Assembly: GCA_002351705.1 (NCBI GenBank)
Contig: DEHC01000036.1
Coordinates: forward strand, 48,123 to 96,310
Source of the DNA: Gammaproteobacteria bacterium UBA2810
GTDB lineage: Bacteria; Pseudomonadota; Gammaproteobacteria; Enterobacterales; Succinivibrionaceae
Direction of reading: 5' to 3'
DNA: 48,188 nucleotides
Below, piece by piece: positions 7,445 through 16,383 of the stretch (within the stretch, counting starts at the first letter, position 1; the number at the start of each line of letters is the position of its first letter). The position numbers and the translations under genes are program-made. The notes beneath the pieces are model-generated. The model made no database searches and was not told where the DNA came from. It saw only the letters and a list, made by a program, of their open reading frames with translations.

Positions 7445-9703
7445 ATGGTTGCCGTACGTCGTACTCATCTGAAGTCAGGATTTGATCTCAAATCCTGGAT
7501 AGAGTCTCTCAGTCTTCCCGACTATGAGAAGTCCGCTATCCTGCAGACTTTCGACTACTGTTCACGGCACCTCGACGAGAACACCGACGACGGCATCCGC
7601 CTCCGGAAGAGAGCAGCGGAAATGGTGGGAATCCTCCTGACGCTGCATCTCGACCTCCCGACGCTCCAGACCGCGATTATCTATCCCCATGTCGAGGAGG
7701 GGCACTTCACCATTGATCAGGCCCGAGACGAGTTCGGCCCCGAGATCGCGCAGCTCCTCTCCGGCACCAGGGACATGGAGGCGATCAAGTGCCTGCAGAA
7801 CATCTCGAACAATGAGGTCCCGGAGCAGCAGGTCGACAAGGTCAGGCGCATGCTCATCTCCATGATTGAGGATGTCCGCTCGGTCTGCGTCAAGCTCGCG
7901 GAGAGGATCGCGGTCCTGCGCGAGGTGAAGAGCGCCCCTGAGGAGACCAGGGTCCTCATCGCGAAGGAAATCAGCACCATCTACGCGCCGCTCGCGAACC
8001 GCCTCGGCATCGGACAGCTCAAGTGGGAGCTTGAGGACCTCGCCTTCCGCTATCTTCATCCTGACATCTACAAGAAGATCGCGCACCTGCTCGACGAGAA
8101 GAGGATTGACCGTGAGGCCTACATCAACAAGTTCGTCTCCGAGCTCAAGGCGGCGCTTGCCGAGAACGGCATAAAGGCCGATGTCTACGGCAGGCCCAAG
8201 CACATCTACAGCATCTGGCGCAAGATGCAGAAGAAGCATCTCGAGTTCACCCAGCTCTATGACGTAAGGGCGGTGCGCATCATCGTCGAGAAGATCAACG
8301 ACTGCTACGCGGCCCTCGGCGTCGTGCACACCCACTGGCACCATATACCGAGCGAGTTCGACGACTACATCGCGAACCCCAAGCCGAACGGCTACAAGTC
8401 AATACACACCGTCGTCATCGGCGACGAGGGCAAGACCGTCGAGATCCAGATCCGCACCCAGCAGATGCACCGTGACGCGGAGCTCGGCGTGGCTGCGCAC
8501 TGGAAGTACAAGGAAGGCCGCACCGGACAGTCGGACTCCGCCTATGAGGAGAGGATCGCCTGGCTCAGGAAGCTCCTTGCCTGGCAGGAGGATATGGTCG
8601 AGTCCGGCTCCCTCATCGACGAGTTCAGGAGCCAGGTGTTCGAGGACCGGGTCTATGTCTTCACCCCGAAGGGGGATGTCATCGATCTCCCGCAGGGCGC
8701 GACGCCGCTCGATCTGGCCTACTCAATCCATACCATGGTCGGCCACTGCTGCATCGGGGCGAAGGTCAACAACAAGATTGTTCCGTTCACCTACACGCTC
8801 CAGACCGGCGAGCAGGTCGAGATAATCACCCAGAAGGAGCCGAACCCCAGCCGCGACTGGCTCAACCCGGAGAACGGCTATATCAGGACCTCGCGCGCCA
8901 GGGCCAAGATCCAGTCCTGGTTCAAGAAGATCGACCGCGAGCACAACATCACGGCCGGCCGCGAGATCCTCGCGCGCGAGCTTGACCGCCACGGACTTGA
9001 TCTTTCCAAGGAGAAGACCGAGGAGCTCCTGCAGGGGGCATGCCCGAAGTACAACGTCACCCAGATCGACGAGCTTCTCGCCAAGATCGGCGCGGGCGAC
9101 GTGAAGATCAACCAGCTCATCAACTCATTCGAGACCACTCTCAAGAACTCGAGGAGCGGCGAGGAGGCTGACCGTGAGATTCTCGCGCGCTACGGCGCTG
9201 ACGAGACCAAGCAGTCTGATGCCTCGGCAAAGCCGCTCCCGGGGAAGGCGGGCCCCGGATCCGAGATAAGCGTCCACGGGGTCGGCAATCTCCTCACGCA
9301 TCTCGCGAAGTGCTGCCACCCGATCCCGGGCGATGACATCGTCGGGTTCATCACGGTAGGGCGGGGCATCTCGGTCCACCGGACCGACTGCCCGCAGTTC
9401 AAGGATCTCTCTAAGGGGCATCCTGAGCGCGTTGTGGAGGCGAGCTGGAACGGGGACTACTCGAAGGGATATTCGCTTACCGTGATTATCGAGGCCAACG
9501 ACAGGCCTGGGCTCCTCCGCGACATCACGACCGTGCTCGCAAACCAGAACGTGAATGTGCTCGGCGTCCGCTCCAAGTCGAACCTCGCGAAGCACTCGGC
9601 GGTGATTGAGATCGACATGGAGGTTTACAACGTCGGCGATCTCTCGCGCGTCCTCACGAGGCTCAACCAGATAAACGACGTCGTCTCCGCAAAGAGGCTC
9701 TGA
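7445..9703 (+). CDS. relA: GTP pyrophosphokinase RelA (stringent response)
   Basis: Ribosome-associated synthetase of (p)ppGpp during amino acid starvation. The 752 residues (E. coli 744) open MVAVRR like E. coli RelA. The N-terminal hydrolase-like domain reads IIYPHVEEG where active SpoT enzymes have an HDxxED motif, so hydrolysis should be absent. The synthetase domain keeps GRPKHIYSIWRKM, the E304FDD motif and NPKPNGYKSIHT. A TGS domain (VYVFTPKGDVIDLPQGATPLDLAYSIHT), a helical region, the zinc-finger-like KCCHPIPGDDI (C623, C624, H625) and a C-terminal ACT domain follow in the usual long-RSH order. The ATG at 7445 has GGAG about 10 bases upstream. It is transcribed alone. Confidence 0.96.
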   Translation: MVAVRRTHLKSGFDLKSWIESLSLPDYEKSAILQTFDYCSRHLDENTDDGIRLRKRAAEMVGILLTLHLDLPTLQTAIIYPHVEEGHFTIDQARDEFGPEIAQLLSGTRDMEAIKCLQNISNNEVPEQQVDKVRRMLISMIEDVRSVCVKLAERIAVLREVKSAPEETRVLIAKEISTIYAPLANRLGIGQLKWELEDLAFRYLHPDIYKKIAHLLDEKRIDREAYINKFVSELKAALAENGIKADVYGRPKHIYSIWRKMQKKHLEFTQLYDVRAVRIIVEKINDCYAALGVVHTHWHHIPSEFDDYIANPKPNGYKSIHTVVIGDEGKTVEIQIRTQQMHRDAELGVAAHWKYKEGRTGQSDSAYEERIAWLRKLLAWQEDMVESGSLIDEFRSQVFEDRVYVFTPKGDVIDLPQGATPLDLAYSIHTMVGHCCIGAKVNNKIVPFTYTLQTGEQVEIITQKEPNPSRDWLNPENGYIRTSRARAKIQSWFKKIDREHNITAGREILARELDRHGLDLSKEKTEELLQGACPKYNVTQIDELLAKIGAGDVKINQLINSFETTLKNSRSGEEADREILARYGADETKQSDASAKPLPGKAGPGSEISVHGVGNLLTHLAKCCHPIPGDDIVGFITVGRGISVHRTDCPQFKDLSKGHPERVVEASWNGDYSKGYSLTVIIEANDRPGLLRDITTVLANQNVNVLGVRSKSNLAKHSAVIEIDMEVYNVGDLSRVLTRLNQINDVVSAKRL

Positions 9704-9745
9704 TAGTCAGGGCAATGTCCGGTTTCCCGGAGCGCCCATAAAAAG

Positions 9746-9785
9746 AAACCCGGAAGTCCTTTCTGAGGGCTTCAGGGTTTTTCTT
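9746..9785. terminator. Terminator between convergent relA and flagellin 1
   Basis: AAACCCGGAAGTCC (9746-9759) pairs with GGGCTTCAGGGTTT (9767-9780) with one mismatch and one wobble. T-rich sequence follows on the plus strand and T/U-rich sequence also follows on the minus strand. It probably serves relA and possibly the converging flagellin gene. Confidence 0.8.
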
Positions 9786-9805
9786 TGCCGCTGTATTCCT
9801 TAAGA

Positions 9806-10867
9806 TCAGCCCTGCAGCAGGGAAAGGGCGATCTGGCTTGCGTTGTTCGCCTGCGACAGCACCGCGGCAGCAGCCTGCTGTATGACATTCTGCGAGGTCA
9901 TGTTGGCGGTCTCGGAGGCAAAGTCGACATCCTGGATGCGGCTCTTCGCGTCAGAGACGTTCGTTATGGTGTTGCTCTGGTTGCTGATGGTCGAGGTCAG
10001 GCGGTTCTGCACCGCGCCCCACTGCGCCCTCTGGGAGTCAACCCTGCGGATCATGACATCAAGCACCTTGATTGCAGCCTCGGCGTTCTCATGGGTCGAG
10101 AGGCTGAGGGCCAGCTTCTGGCTGGAGTCCTTCGCGAGGGCGGCGTCAGCGCCTCCGAGGGTGATCTTGTCGGAGGTTACCTTGGTGCCGGTGAGCCCGT
10201 CCTTGTCAATGTCAGCAAGGCTCTTGAGGACCGCGGTCTGCGTGCCGTCCTTGAGCGCCGCGGACTTGCCGAAGGCGATCTGGTGCTTGCTCGCGACATC
10301 GGTCTGCCCGACCGCGTAGTTGATGAGGCCGCCGAAGGTGAGGTCGGCGAACTCGGCGGTCACGGTCTGGTCTGAGTGCGAGCCTACCTGGAAGCTCACA
10401 TAGTTGTCGGTTACCTTCCCGTCCTTGTCCTTGGCGCCCATTGAGCCGTTGAGGAGATGCAGAGTGCCGCCGAAGGAGGTCTGCTCGCCGATACGCTGGA
10501 TCTCGAGGGTAAGCTGGTCAGCCTCCTCCTGGATTGCCTTTCTCTCCGACTCGGCATTGGTGCCGTTCGCGCTCTGGAGCGCGAGCGTTCTGATGCGCTG
10601 GAGCATATTGGTGATTTCCTCGGTGGCGCCCTCGGCGGTCTGGCACATGGAAATGCCGTCGTTCGCGTTGCGGTTGCCCTGGGAGAGTCCGTTGATCTGC
10701 GAGGTCATGCGGGATGCGATCTGAAGACCGGCCGCGTCATCCTTCGCAGAGTTTATCCTTTTTCCCGACGACAGCTTGCTGTAGCTGTCGCGGAGCTTGT
10801 CAGTCGCCTTCGAGAGGGCATTCTGCGCCCTGAGCGAGCTTGTATTGGTATTGACGAATATGGCCAT
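9806..10867 (-). CDS. Flagellin 1
   Basis: Structural subunit of the flagellar filament, exported by the flagellar type III apparatus. The 353 residues have the conserved N-terminal D0/D1 helices (VNTNTSSLRAQNALSKATDKL, LSSGKRINSAKDDAAGLQIA, QGNRNANDGISMCQTAEGA) and C-terminal D1/D0 helices (AQWGAVQNRLTSTISN, SRIQDVDFASETANM, ending QANNASQIALSLLQG). The variable middle (about 155-260) is short. It is a close paralogue of the flagellin at 27588-28661, differing mainly in the middle. GGAGA precedes the ATG, and a sigma-28 promoter lies 66 bases upstream of the start. Confidence 0.96.
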   Translation of the reverse strand: MAIFVNTNTSSLRAQNALSKATDKLRDSYSKLSSGKRINSAKDDAAGLQIASRMTSQINGLSQGNRNANDGISMCQTAEGATEEITNMLQRIRTLALQSANGTNAESERKAIQEEADQLTLEIQRIGEQTSFGGTLHLLNGSMGAKDKDGKVTDNYVSFQVGSHSDQTVTAEFADLTFGGLINYAVGQTDVASKHQIAFGKSAALKDGTQTAVLKSLADIDKDGLTGTKVTSDKITLGGADAALAKDSSQKLALSLSTHENAEAAIKVLDVMIRRVDSQRAQWGAVQNRLTSTISNQSNTITNVSDAKSRIQDVDFASETANMTSQNVIQQAAAAVLSQANNASQIALSLLQG

Positions 10868-10932
10868 GCCAGGTCTCCTGCTTGTTCCCGCCTGAAGCTG
10901 ATTCAGTGAATCCGCACCCGTAAATCACCGAC

Positions 10933-10959
10933 TTATCGGCAGCTGCGCGGCTGTCTTTA
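10933..10959 (-). promoter_or_regulatory. Sigma-28 (FliA) promoter of flagellin 1
   Basis: Read on the minus strand: TAAA (complement of 10956-10959), 15 bases, GCCGATAA (complement of 10933-10940). This is the exact FliA consensus with consensus spacing, so flagellin 1 should be a late class 3 flagellar gene. Confidence 0.92.
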
Positions 10960-11107
10960 GACAAAAGCCGGATATTGTGACAGAATTGTGATGAATATCA
11001 CTCAAATAATGGCAGCGGATCCGCGCCACGAATGAAAAGCGGGATTCATGCATTGGATGCGGCAGCCTCTTTCCGGGCAGCTGGAAAACAGGGACGGGTA
11101 CGATTCG

Positions 11108-12097
11108 ATGATACTTAACACCGGCATGCGGACAGATATTCCGGCCTATTTTTCAAAATGGTTCATCAACAGGATCCGTGCAGGGTATGTGCTCACCAGA
11201 AATCCCTACAACCCCCTGCAGGTGACACGCTACAGGCTCGATCCCGAGGTAGTGGACATCCTCTGCTTCGGGACGAAAAACCCGGGACCTCTCATTCCGC
11301 ACCTTGATGAAATCGGAAAGTTCCGCACGTTCTGGTTTGTCACGATGAACCCGTACGGCAGGGAGCTTGAGCCTCATGTCCCGTACTGGAAAAAGACTGC
11401 GGGATACATCAGAGAGCTCTCCGCGGCGTTCGGTCCTAAGGCCGTGTCCTGGAGGGTTTCCCCGATCATAGTAAATGACAGGTACACGGTCAGCTGGCAT
11501 ATTGAGCGCTTCGCCTGGATGGCAGAGGCGCTCGCAGGGCAGGTTGAGACCTGCATGATCGCCTTCCTCGACCTCTACGCGAAGACCGTGAGGAACTTCC
11601 CCGAAGGCAGAAAAGTGACTCCCCGGGAAAAGGCTGAGATTGGAAAGGCATTTGCGGAGATCTCGCGGCGGAACGGCATCCGCCTTATCGGCTGCTATGA
11701 GGATCAGGATCTGAGGCAGTACGGGGTCGATGTCAGCGGCTGCATGACGCACCATGCCCTTGAGCACATCGGGGACATAAAGCTTACAATCCCGAAATCG
11801 GAAAGGGGAGTGCAGAAAAGGCCGGGGAGCTCGGCATCGATACCGGATGAGGAAAGAAAGAAGTACCAGGAGCAGGGCGGCTGCCTTCTCGGAAATGACA
11901 TCGGGGCCTACAACACCTGCCCGCACGGCTGCAGGTACTGCTACGCGAACTTTGATCAGTATGAAGTTGCGGCGAACTTCAGAATGCATGATCCGGAGTC
12001 TCCGTATCTCATAGGCGGCCCTGTTAAGGGAGAAGTGATTCACGACGCGCATCAGGTCTCCTGGATAGAGCATCAGATGTCTATTTTTGATTTGTGA
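11108..12097 (+). CDS. DUF1848 family protein with radical-SAM-like cysteine motif
   Basis: A 329-residue soluble protein. The opening ILNTGMRTDIPAYFSKWFINRIRAGYVLTRNPYNP and the phrases VVDILCFGTKNPGPLI and GAYNTCPHGCRYCYANF match my memory of DUF1848, an uncharacterised family often linked to radical SAM enzymes. C271, C275 and C278 give C-x3-C-x2-C, unusually near the C-terminus rather than the N-terminus, which would suit a [4Fe-4S] cluster. An in-frame ATG at 11048 would add 20 residues; 11108 is preferred because family members start at this point, though neither has a strong ribosome-binding site. It stands alone. Biochemical function is unknown. Confidence 0.82.
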   Translation: MILNTGMRTDIPAYFSKWFINRIRAGYVLTRNPYNPLQVTRYRLDPEVVDILCFGTKNPGPLIPHLDEIGKFRTFWFVTMNPYGRELEPHVPYWKKTAGYIRELSAAFGPKAVSWRVSPIIVNDRYTVSWHIERFAWMAEALAGQVETCMIAFLDLYAKTVRNFPEGRKVTPREKAEIGKAFAEISRRNGIRLIGCYEDQDLRQYGVDVSGCMTHHALEHIGDIKLTIPKSERGVQKRPGSSASIPDEERKKYQEQGGCLLGNDIGAYNTCPHGCRYCYANFDQYEVAANFRMHDPESPYLIGGPVKGEVIHDAHQVSWIEHQMSIFDL

Positions 12098-12269
12098 TGC
12101 GGAGGCTTTGCGTATAAGACCTGTTTCACGCGCCGCGCTGCACGGTTTTTGACCTGTGTCTGAAAATGAGCCGGCAGCCGTTGAATTAAACGCATTACAG
12201 GATTATTTTCCATAACGGGCGGCTCTGTCGCTGCGCCGCATCCTGCCGCAGGGCGGCTGAGGAGGAAAT

Positions 12270-12770
12270 ATGGGAACTGGCACCGGCACAGGGCGGAAAC
12301 TGAGGATTCCGTCCGTCCTGCTGCTCACGGCCGCTGTCGTTGCGGCGCTTCCCTCTGCGTTTTTCCCGCAGCTTGCCCAGGTCTCATTCGCCTCAGCCGC
12401 GGTATTCCTGATGATGCTCTGCACCGAACAGGCGGGCAGGGTGCTCATGATGCTCTTCGCGCTTCTCATTGTCCCTCTTCCCGCCGTTATGTCAGAGGGG
12501 GACGGCTCCTTTGCCCTTGCGCTCTCGTCAGTCCTCTTCGCGGCCGCAGCCGCTGCGCTGAGATCGTTCCTCTTCGGTGACTTCCCGTACCGTCTTCCGG
12601 AGGGCGGTGACGAATCAGCCTACGAGAACAGGTTTGTAAGGCGTGAGATAAGGCATGCCGGGCTTTCGCCTGATATAAAGAGCACCGGGCGCAGCGTCAT
12701 GTTCAGCATCGGTGTCTCAAGAGAGGGAATGGAAAAGGGGCTTGTCAGGAAGGCCCGGGCAGACGGGTGA
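12270..12770 (+). CDS. Hypothetical inner-membrane protein
   Basis: A 166-residue protein with a very good ribosome-binding site (GGAGGAAAT) directly before the ATG. Hydrophobic segments lie at about residues 15-34, 37-50 and 56-75, and a further Ala-rich stretch at about 82-98. A polar, probably cytosolic tail of about 65 residues follows, rich in Arg and Glu. The first eight residues are a GTGTGTG run encoded by short GGNACNGG repeats. I do not recognise the family. The 3' end is 14 bases from the stop of the convergent Sel1-like gene, and I see no terminator between them. Confidence 0.7.
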   Translation: MGTGTGTGRKLRIPSVLLLTAAVVAALPSAFFPQLAQVSFASAAVFLMMLCTEQAGRVLMMLFALLIVPLPAVMSEGDGSFALALSSVLFAAAAAALRSFLFGDFPYRLPEGGDESAYENRFVRREIRHAGLSPDIKSTGRSVMFSIGVSREGMEKGLVRKARADG

Positions 12771-12784
12771 TTTCCCGGGTTATG

Positions 12785-13417
12785 TCACGAAGTGCCGTCA
12801 GGCTCCCTGTCATACTCTGCGGCATTTCCCGTGATGCGGAGGAACTCATTCAGCACGGACTCCGCCTTCCGGTAGTCCTCAGCGGTGAACTTCTCCGAGC
12901 AGCGGGTTCTCCCTTTCTCTGCATCGCTCAGGACATACGCGTCAGCGTCATTGACCGCATCCCGGTCAAGGGCCAGGGCATTCCACACGTAGCAGGGGAT
13001 TTTCTCGCCGTTAAGCTCGGAGTTCCTCGCAAGAAGGTACCTCGCCTTCCTCGAGCCGCGCCCCGCGGCGCCGAGGAGCATGGAGAAGCCCTTTGCCCTT
13101 TCGGCGGGCGACTCTCTTCCGAGATAGAGCTTTCCGAGCTCGGGGATCCCGGAGCCAGAGCCGTTTCTTACGGATCGCAGGAGCCACTTCTCTGCCTCCC
13201 CGGTGTTTCCCTGATCTGCCATCATCACCCCGATCCTGCTTTCGGCCTCGGCGGATCCGAGCTCCGCTAGCAGGCGGACTGCTGTCATGCTCTCACCACC
13301 ATTGCCTGAGAGCAGTTTGAGGGCAAGAGTCCCGAGGACGGCGAGGACTGCCGCAATCAGCAGCCCCTCGGGGCTTCTCGAGGAGAGAAAGGCGAACGGG
13401 AGGTGTCTGAGCTTCAT
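12785..13417 (-). CDS. Membrane-anchored Sel1-like repeat protein
   Basis: A 210-residue protein with one N-terminal membrane segment (about 17-37, EGLLIAAVLAVLGTLALKLL) followed by helical repeats resembling Sel1/TPR units: AEKWLLRSVRNGSGSGIPELGKLYL and AKGFSMLLGAAGRGSRKARYLLA. Such repeats usually mediate protein contacts at the envelope. Two Cys (about 150 and 180) lie in the soluble part. AAAGGA precedes the ATG. It lies 77 bases downstream of a DUF2799 lipoprotein gene on the same strand, so the three minus-strand genes between 12785 and 15368 may form one envelope-related group. Confidence 0.7.
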   Translation of the reverse strand: MKLRHLPFAFLSSRSPEGLLIAAVLAVLGTLALKLLSGNGGESMTAVRLLAELGSAEAESRIGVMMADQGNTGEAEKWLLRSVRNGSGSGIPELGKLYLGRESPAERAKGFSMLLGAAGRGSRKARYLLARNSELNGEKIPCYVWNALALDRDAVNDADAYVLSDAEKGRTRCSEKFTAEDYRKAESVLNEFLRITGNAAEYDREPDGTS

Positions 13418-13494
13418 GCTGGTCCTTTGTCTTTCATTTTGTACTGATCAGTGCCGGATGCCGGGCCCGGCAGTGTTTACCCACTTTGTGCCGG

Positions 13495-14304
13495 CTACAG
13501 CCCGACAGACCATTCGACTGAACGGTACTCGGACTCAAGCTGCCTCTGCTGATCCCTGTAGTAATAGTATTCATGCCTGCACGACTCGGCCCTGTCCTTG
13601 TCCCTGTCGTGCATGCATGCCTCATAGCGCATTAGATTTGACCGGTTGATGTTCATCTCGGTCTCCAGTCGGTCGAGATGATCATCCGCATCCGCATAGC
13701 GGTTGATTGTCTCGGGGATTCCGGTGCGCTCGGCTTCCGGTGAGAGATCCGGCACGGAGACATCTGTGTTCATTCCCGCATTGACCGCCCGGTCAGCGGC
13801 GATCTTCGCCTTGTTCCGGAGGCCGGTGAGCGTGCCTCTCATCTCTCTGATGCGGTAGGACTTGGAGAACCAGCGGCTGCTTGAGAGGAGCGAGTCGGCC
13901 TTGCTGATGAGATCATCGAACCATCTGACCTGCTGCTCCGCGAGGTAGGCGATCTGGCCTCTCTGGTAATAGATCGCGAGCTCTCCGTATTCCGGCAGAT
14001 CATTGCAGATGTCGGTGAGCTCGGCGCCTGACCTTCCGGTGCTGAAGAGCGTCTTCGGCACGCAGAAGATTTTCGCCCCGCGCGCGCGGCCTTTCCGGTA
14101 GGCATCCTCCTCAACCGGGCGGTATTCGTCGCAGGCCTCATGGTATTCGCTTAGGAGGGATGATCCCTTGCCGGCGGCGCCGTCATTGAGACCGCGCGAT
14201 TCCCAGTCCGCACTGAGGCATTCATCCTTGCTCATTACCGAGCAGCCCTGCATTGCCGCAAAAGAGAGCATGAGCGCTGACAGCAGGATTTTTCCGGGTT
14301 TCAT
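13495..14304 (-). CDS. DUF2799 family lipoprotein, copy A
   Basis: A 269-residue predicted lipoprotein. The signal peptide ends MQGC with Cys21 as lipidation site; Gln at -2 is atypical for a lipobox. The mature part starts with the DUF2799 pattern KDECLSADWESRGLNDGAAGK, then EYHEACDEYRP, AYRKGRARG and YYQRGQ, followed by a long helical, charged region likely to form coiled coil. DUF2799 proteins are small periplasmic or outer-membrane lipoproteins of unknown role; this one is longer than the domain. It is clearly homologous over its full length to copy B at 14550-15368, so the pair arose by tandem duplication. GGAG precedes the ATG. Confidence 0.8.
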   Translation of the reverse strand: MKPGKILLSALMLSFAAMQGCSVMSKDECLSADWESRGLNDGAAGKGSSLLSEYHEACDEYRPVEEDAYRKGRARGAKIFCVPKTLFSTGRSGAELTDICNDLPEYGELAIYYQRGQIAYLAEQQVRWFDDLISKADSLLSSSRWFSKSYRIREMRGTLTGLRNKAKIAADRAVNAGMNTDVSVPDLSPEAERTGIPETINRYADADDHLDRLETEMNINRSNLMRYEACMHDRDKDRAESCRHEYYYYRDQQRQLESEYRSVEWSVGL

Positions 14305-14421
14305 ACAATGCTCCGCTGAATTTACTGGTGCAATTTTAGCCTAAAAAATGATCAGCATCTGCGTATTTCCGTCTGAAGGCAAGGAAATATGACGGACCCT
14401 CGGCCGCCGGGGAAAAGACAG

Positions 14422-14453
14422 AAAAACGGGCATCACCGCATGGGTGAGCCCGT
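14422..14453 (-). terminator. Intrinsic terminator after DUF2799 copy B
   Basis: On the minus strand, ACGGGC and GCCCGT arms (14426-14431 with 14448-14453) plus an inner TCACC/GGTGA stem are followed by five U (complement of 14422-14426). It lies about 100 bases after the copy B stop and so probably separates copies A and B into distinct transcripts. Confidence 0.75.
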
Positions 14454-14549
14454 CCGTTCCGGCCGCCGGCGTGAAACGGCAAGGGGATGCCGGCACGCTG
14501 CTGCTCTCCGGGATGCTCATTGCTTTTCCCGGAAGAGCGAGGTGCGGGC

Positions 14550-15368
14550 TCAGATCCCGACCTGTGACCAGATCTCGTAGCGCTCCTGCCTCAGCTCGGA
14601 TATCTGCTGGCTGTAATAATCGTAGCTTTCCGAGCAGCTCTTGGCGAGCTTCTTGCTCGAGCTGTACATGCAGCTTCTGCTGCTCTCCTTGCTCCGCTGG
14701 TAGTCGGCCATCTTTTTCTCGATCTCGTCAAGCTTCTGGTCAGCATCGGCATATTTCAGAATGGTGTCGATCATCCCGGAGCTCTTCATGTCCTCGAGAA
14801 GATCAGGCACGGCGACATCCTTCTTCATTCCGGCAGCCCTTGCCTTTTCCAGTGCTGCCTTGGCCTTGGGCCTGACCTTTGACGCCGCCTTCCTTATCTC
14901 AAGGATGCGGTACTGCTTTGACTGCCAGCGGCCCTTGTCAAGAAGAAGGTTGGAGATCTGGACAATGCCGTCGATGGTGTTGAGCTGCGCCTGGGCGAGA
15001 TAAACCATCTGCCCTCTCTGGTAGTAGACCATCAGCTCGGCGGAGCCCGGCACGGAGCTGCAGATGTCGGTAAGCTGCGTTCCGGCTATGCCGGTGTTGT
15101 AAAGCCTCTCCGGCACGCAGTAGGCCTTTGCCCCGCGTTCGCGCCCCCTTCTGTAGGAAGACTCGTCCATCGGGCGGTAGTCATCGCAGGCCTCATGGTA
15201 CTCGCTTATGATCGATGAGCCCTTCCCGGCTATGCCGTCATTCTCGCCGCGGGCCTCCCAGTTGGTGTTCAGGCACTCGTCCTTGCTCATTATTGAATTG
15301 CAGCCCTGGACGGATACCGCAGCTGCTGAAATCATGGCAGCGGCCATGAGGATTCTTAAAGGCTTCAT
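14550..15368 (-). CDS. DUF2799 family lipoprotein, copy B
   Basis: A 272-residue paralogue of copy A. The signal peptide ends VQGC (Cys23), again with Gln at -2. Conserved blocks are KDECLNTNWEARGENDGIAGK, SEYHEACDDYRPM, SSYRRGRERGAKAYCVPERL and VYYQRGQMVYLAQAQ. The C-terminal half is a charged helical region (KMADYQRSKESSRSCMY and on). Four mature Cys shared in position with copy A suggest disulfides. GGAGAG precedes the ATG. The function is unknown; the outer-membrane or periplasmic location is inferred from the lipobox. Confidence 0.8.
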   Translation of the reverse strand: MKPLRILMAAAMISAAAVSVQGCNSIMSKDECLNTNWEARGENDGIAGKGSSIISEYHEACDDYRPMDESSYRRGRERGAKAYCVPERLYNTGIAGTQLTDICSSVPGSAELMVYYQRGQMVYLAQAQLNTIDGIVQISNLLLDKGRWQSKQYRILEIRKAASKVRPKAKAALEKARAAGMKKDVAVPDLLEDMKSSGMIDTILKYADADQKLDEIEKKMADYQRSKESSRSCMYSSSKKLAKSCSESYDYYSQQISELRQERYEIWSQVGI

Positions 15369-15553
15369 CTAGCTCTCCAAAAATGATTTACGGCATTTTA
15401 GCCCAAATAGTAATCAGTCGCATGATGTCAGAGCTTGCCGCGCACGCCCCGGGATTGTCCGCAGTGCCGGTGCCCATGTTTTTTTCCGTGTACAATTGAA
15501 TAAGAGGCGGGCAGAACACTCCGCCAAAGTAAAAACAGCCAGCAGGAGAGTAC

Positions 15554-16348
15554 ATGTTCGGAGAAATATACCGCCTGAGGAAAGAGGATCTCGGGCCGTG
15601 GTTCGATCTCTGGGAGAAGTGCGGGGCGGATCCGGAGCGCTTCAGGACGGAGGCGGAGGAGCAGACCGCACTCATCTCGAAGATGAAGCCTGACTTCATG
15701 GAAGACGAGCGCTTCGCGCGGATCGTGTTCCACGCGGTGACCGGGACTGTCTCGCTCGCTGACGATCTGGTCCCGTGCGAGCCTCCTTCGGAGAAGGACT
15801 CCTCGGGTTTCCCCTCGGGCGGTGACGTGAAGGAGTATCTACAGAGGAGAAGATGGTTTGACCTCTCCTGGACACATAGCGCGAGGGAGGAGTTTGAGCC
15901 GCTTCTCAGCCATACCGCCGCGCTCGCCATGGTTTTCGGCATACACCCTGAGAAGCAGAAGGCCTTCAACGCGCATTTCAAGGCGGAGGAGGAGAGAATG
16001 AAGGCGGAGCATCCGGTTTTCCATGATCTCATCGGAAAAATCATTACCGACTGGTACGAGAGCCACAACTTCGACATTGCCTACCGCCGCTTCGCGAAGG
16101 AGTTCAGCGCGCTTGTAGCCAAGCATTCCATGCTCGGCGGGCTCCCGGTGAAAAAGGAGAAGGAGCGCTTTGACGAGATGGTGAAGGCCTCTGTTCTGGG
16201 CTCCGCCTACGCCGACAAGCTGCTCTATGAGTCGCTTTTCCCGGTGTATACGGCAGAGGCCCTCGAGGTCAGGAGAAATGAGGGGCTCAAAAAGCTTATG
16301 GACATGAACCTCTCGGACGCGCGCTCCGAAAACCCCGGTCTCTTCTGA
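15554..16348 (+). CDS. Hypothetical cytosolic protein
   Basis: A 264-residue, highly charged and mostly helical protein without signal peptide or membrane segment. AGGAGA 4-9 bases before the ATG makes the start secure, and codon use is strongly coding. It opens MFGEIYRLRKEDLGPWFDLWEKC. I do not recognise any motif or family. It is transcribed away from the DUF2799 genes and converges on the CBS-GGDEF gene, with only 35 bases between the two stops. Confidence 0.7.
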   Translation: MFGEIYRLRKEDLGPWFDLWEKCGADPERFRTEAEEQTALISKMKPDFMEDERFARIVFHAVTGTVSLADDLVPCEPPSEKDSSGFPSGGDVKEYLQRRRWFDLSWTHSAREEFEPLLSHTAALAMVFGIHPEKQKAFNAHFKAEEERMKAEHPVFHDLIGKIITDWYESHNFDIAYRRFAKEFSALVAKHSMLGGLPVKKEKERFDEMVKASVLGSAYADKLLYESLFPVYTAEALEVRRNEGLKKLMDMNLSDARSENPGLF

Positions 16349-16383
16349 GCCGCGCGCGGACCGGGCTGCTCACCAACCCAGCT

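Noticed and set aside
7562..8344. 260-codon open frame on the minus strand inside relA
   Set aside because: It is antisense to a conserved gene in GC-rich DNA; its protein is rich in Val/Leu/Asp without domains, and relA fully explains the coding signal.
11153..12073. 306-codon minus-strand frame opposite the DUF1848 gene
   Set aside because: The plus strand carries clear DUF1848 motifs; the antisense product has no family features.
15388..16077. 229-codon minus-strand frame opposite the hypothetical gene at 15554
   Set aside because: The plus-strand frame has a strong ribosome-binding site and better codon use; the antisense frame has neither.
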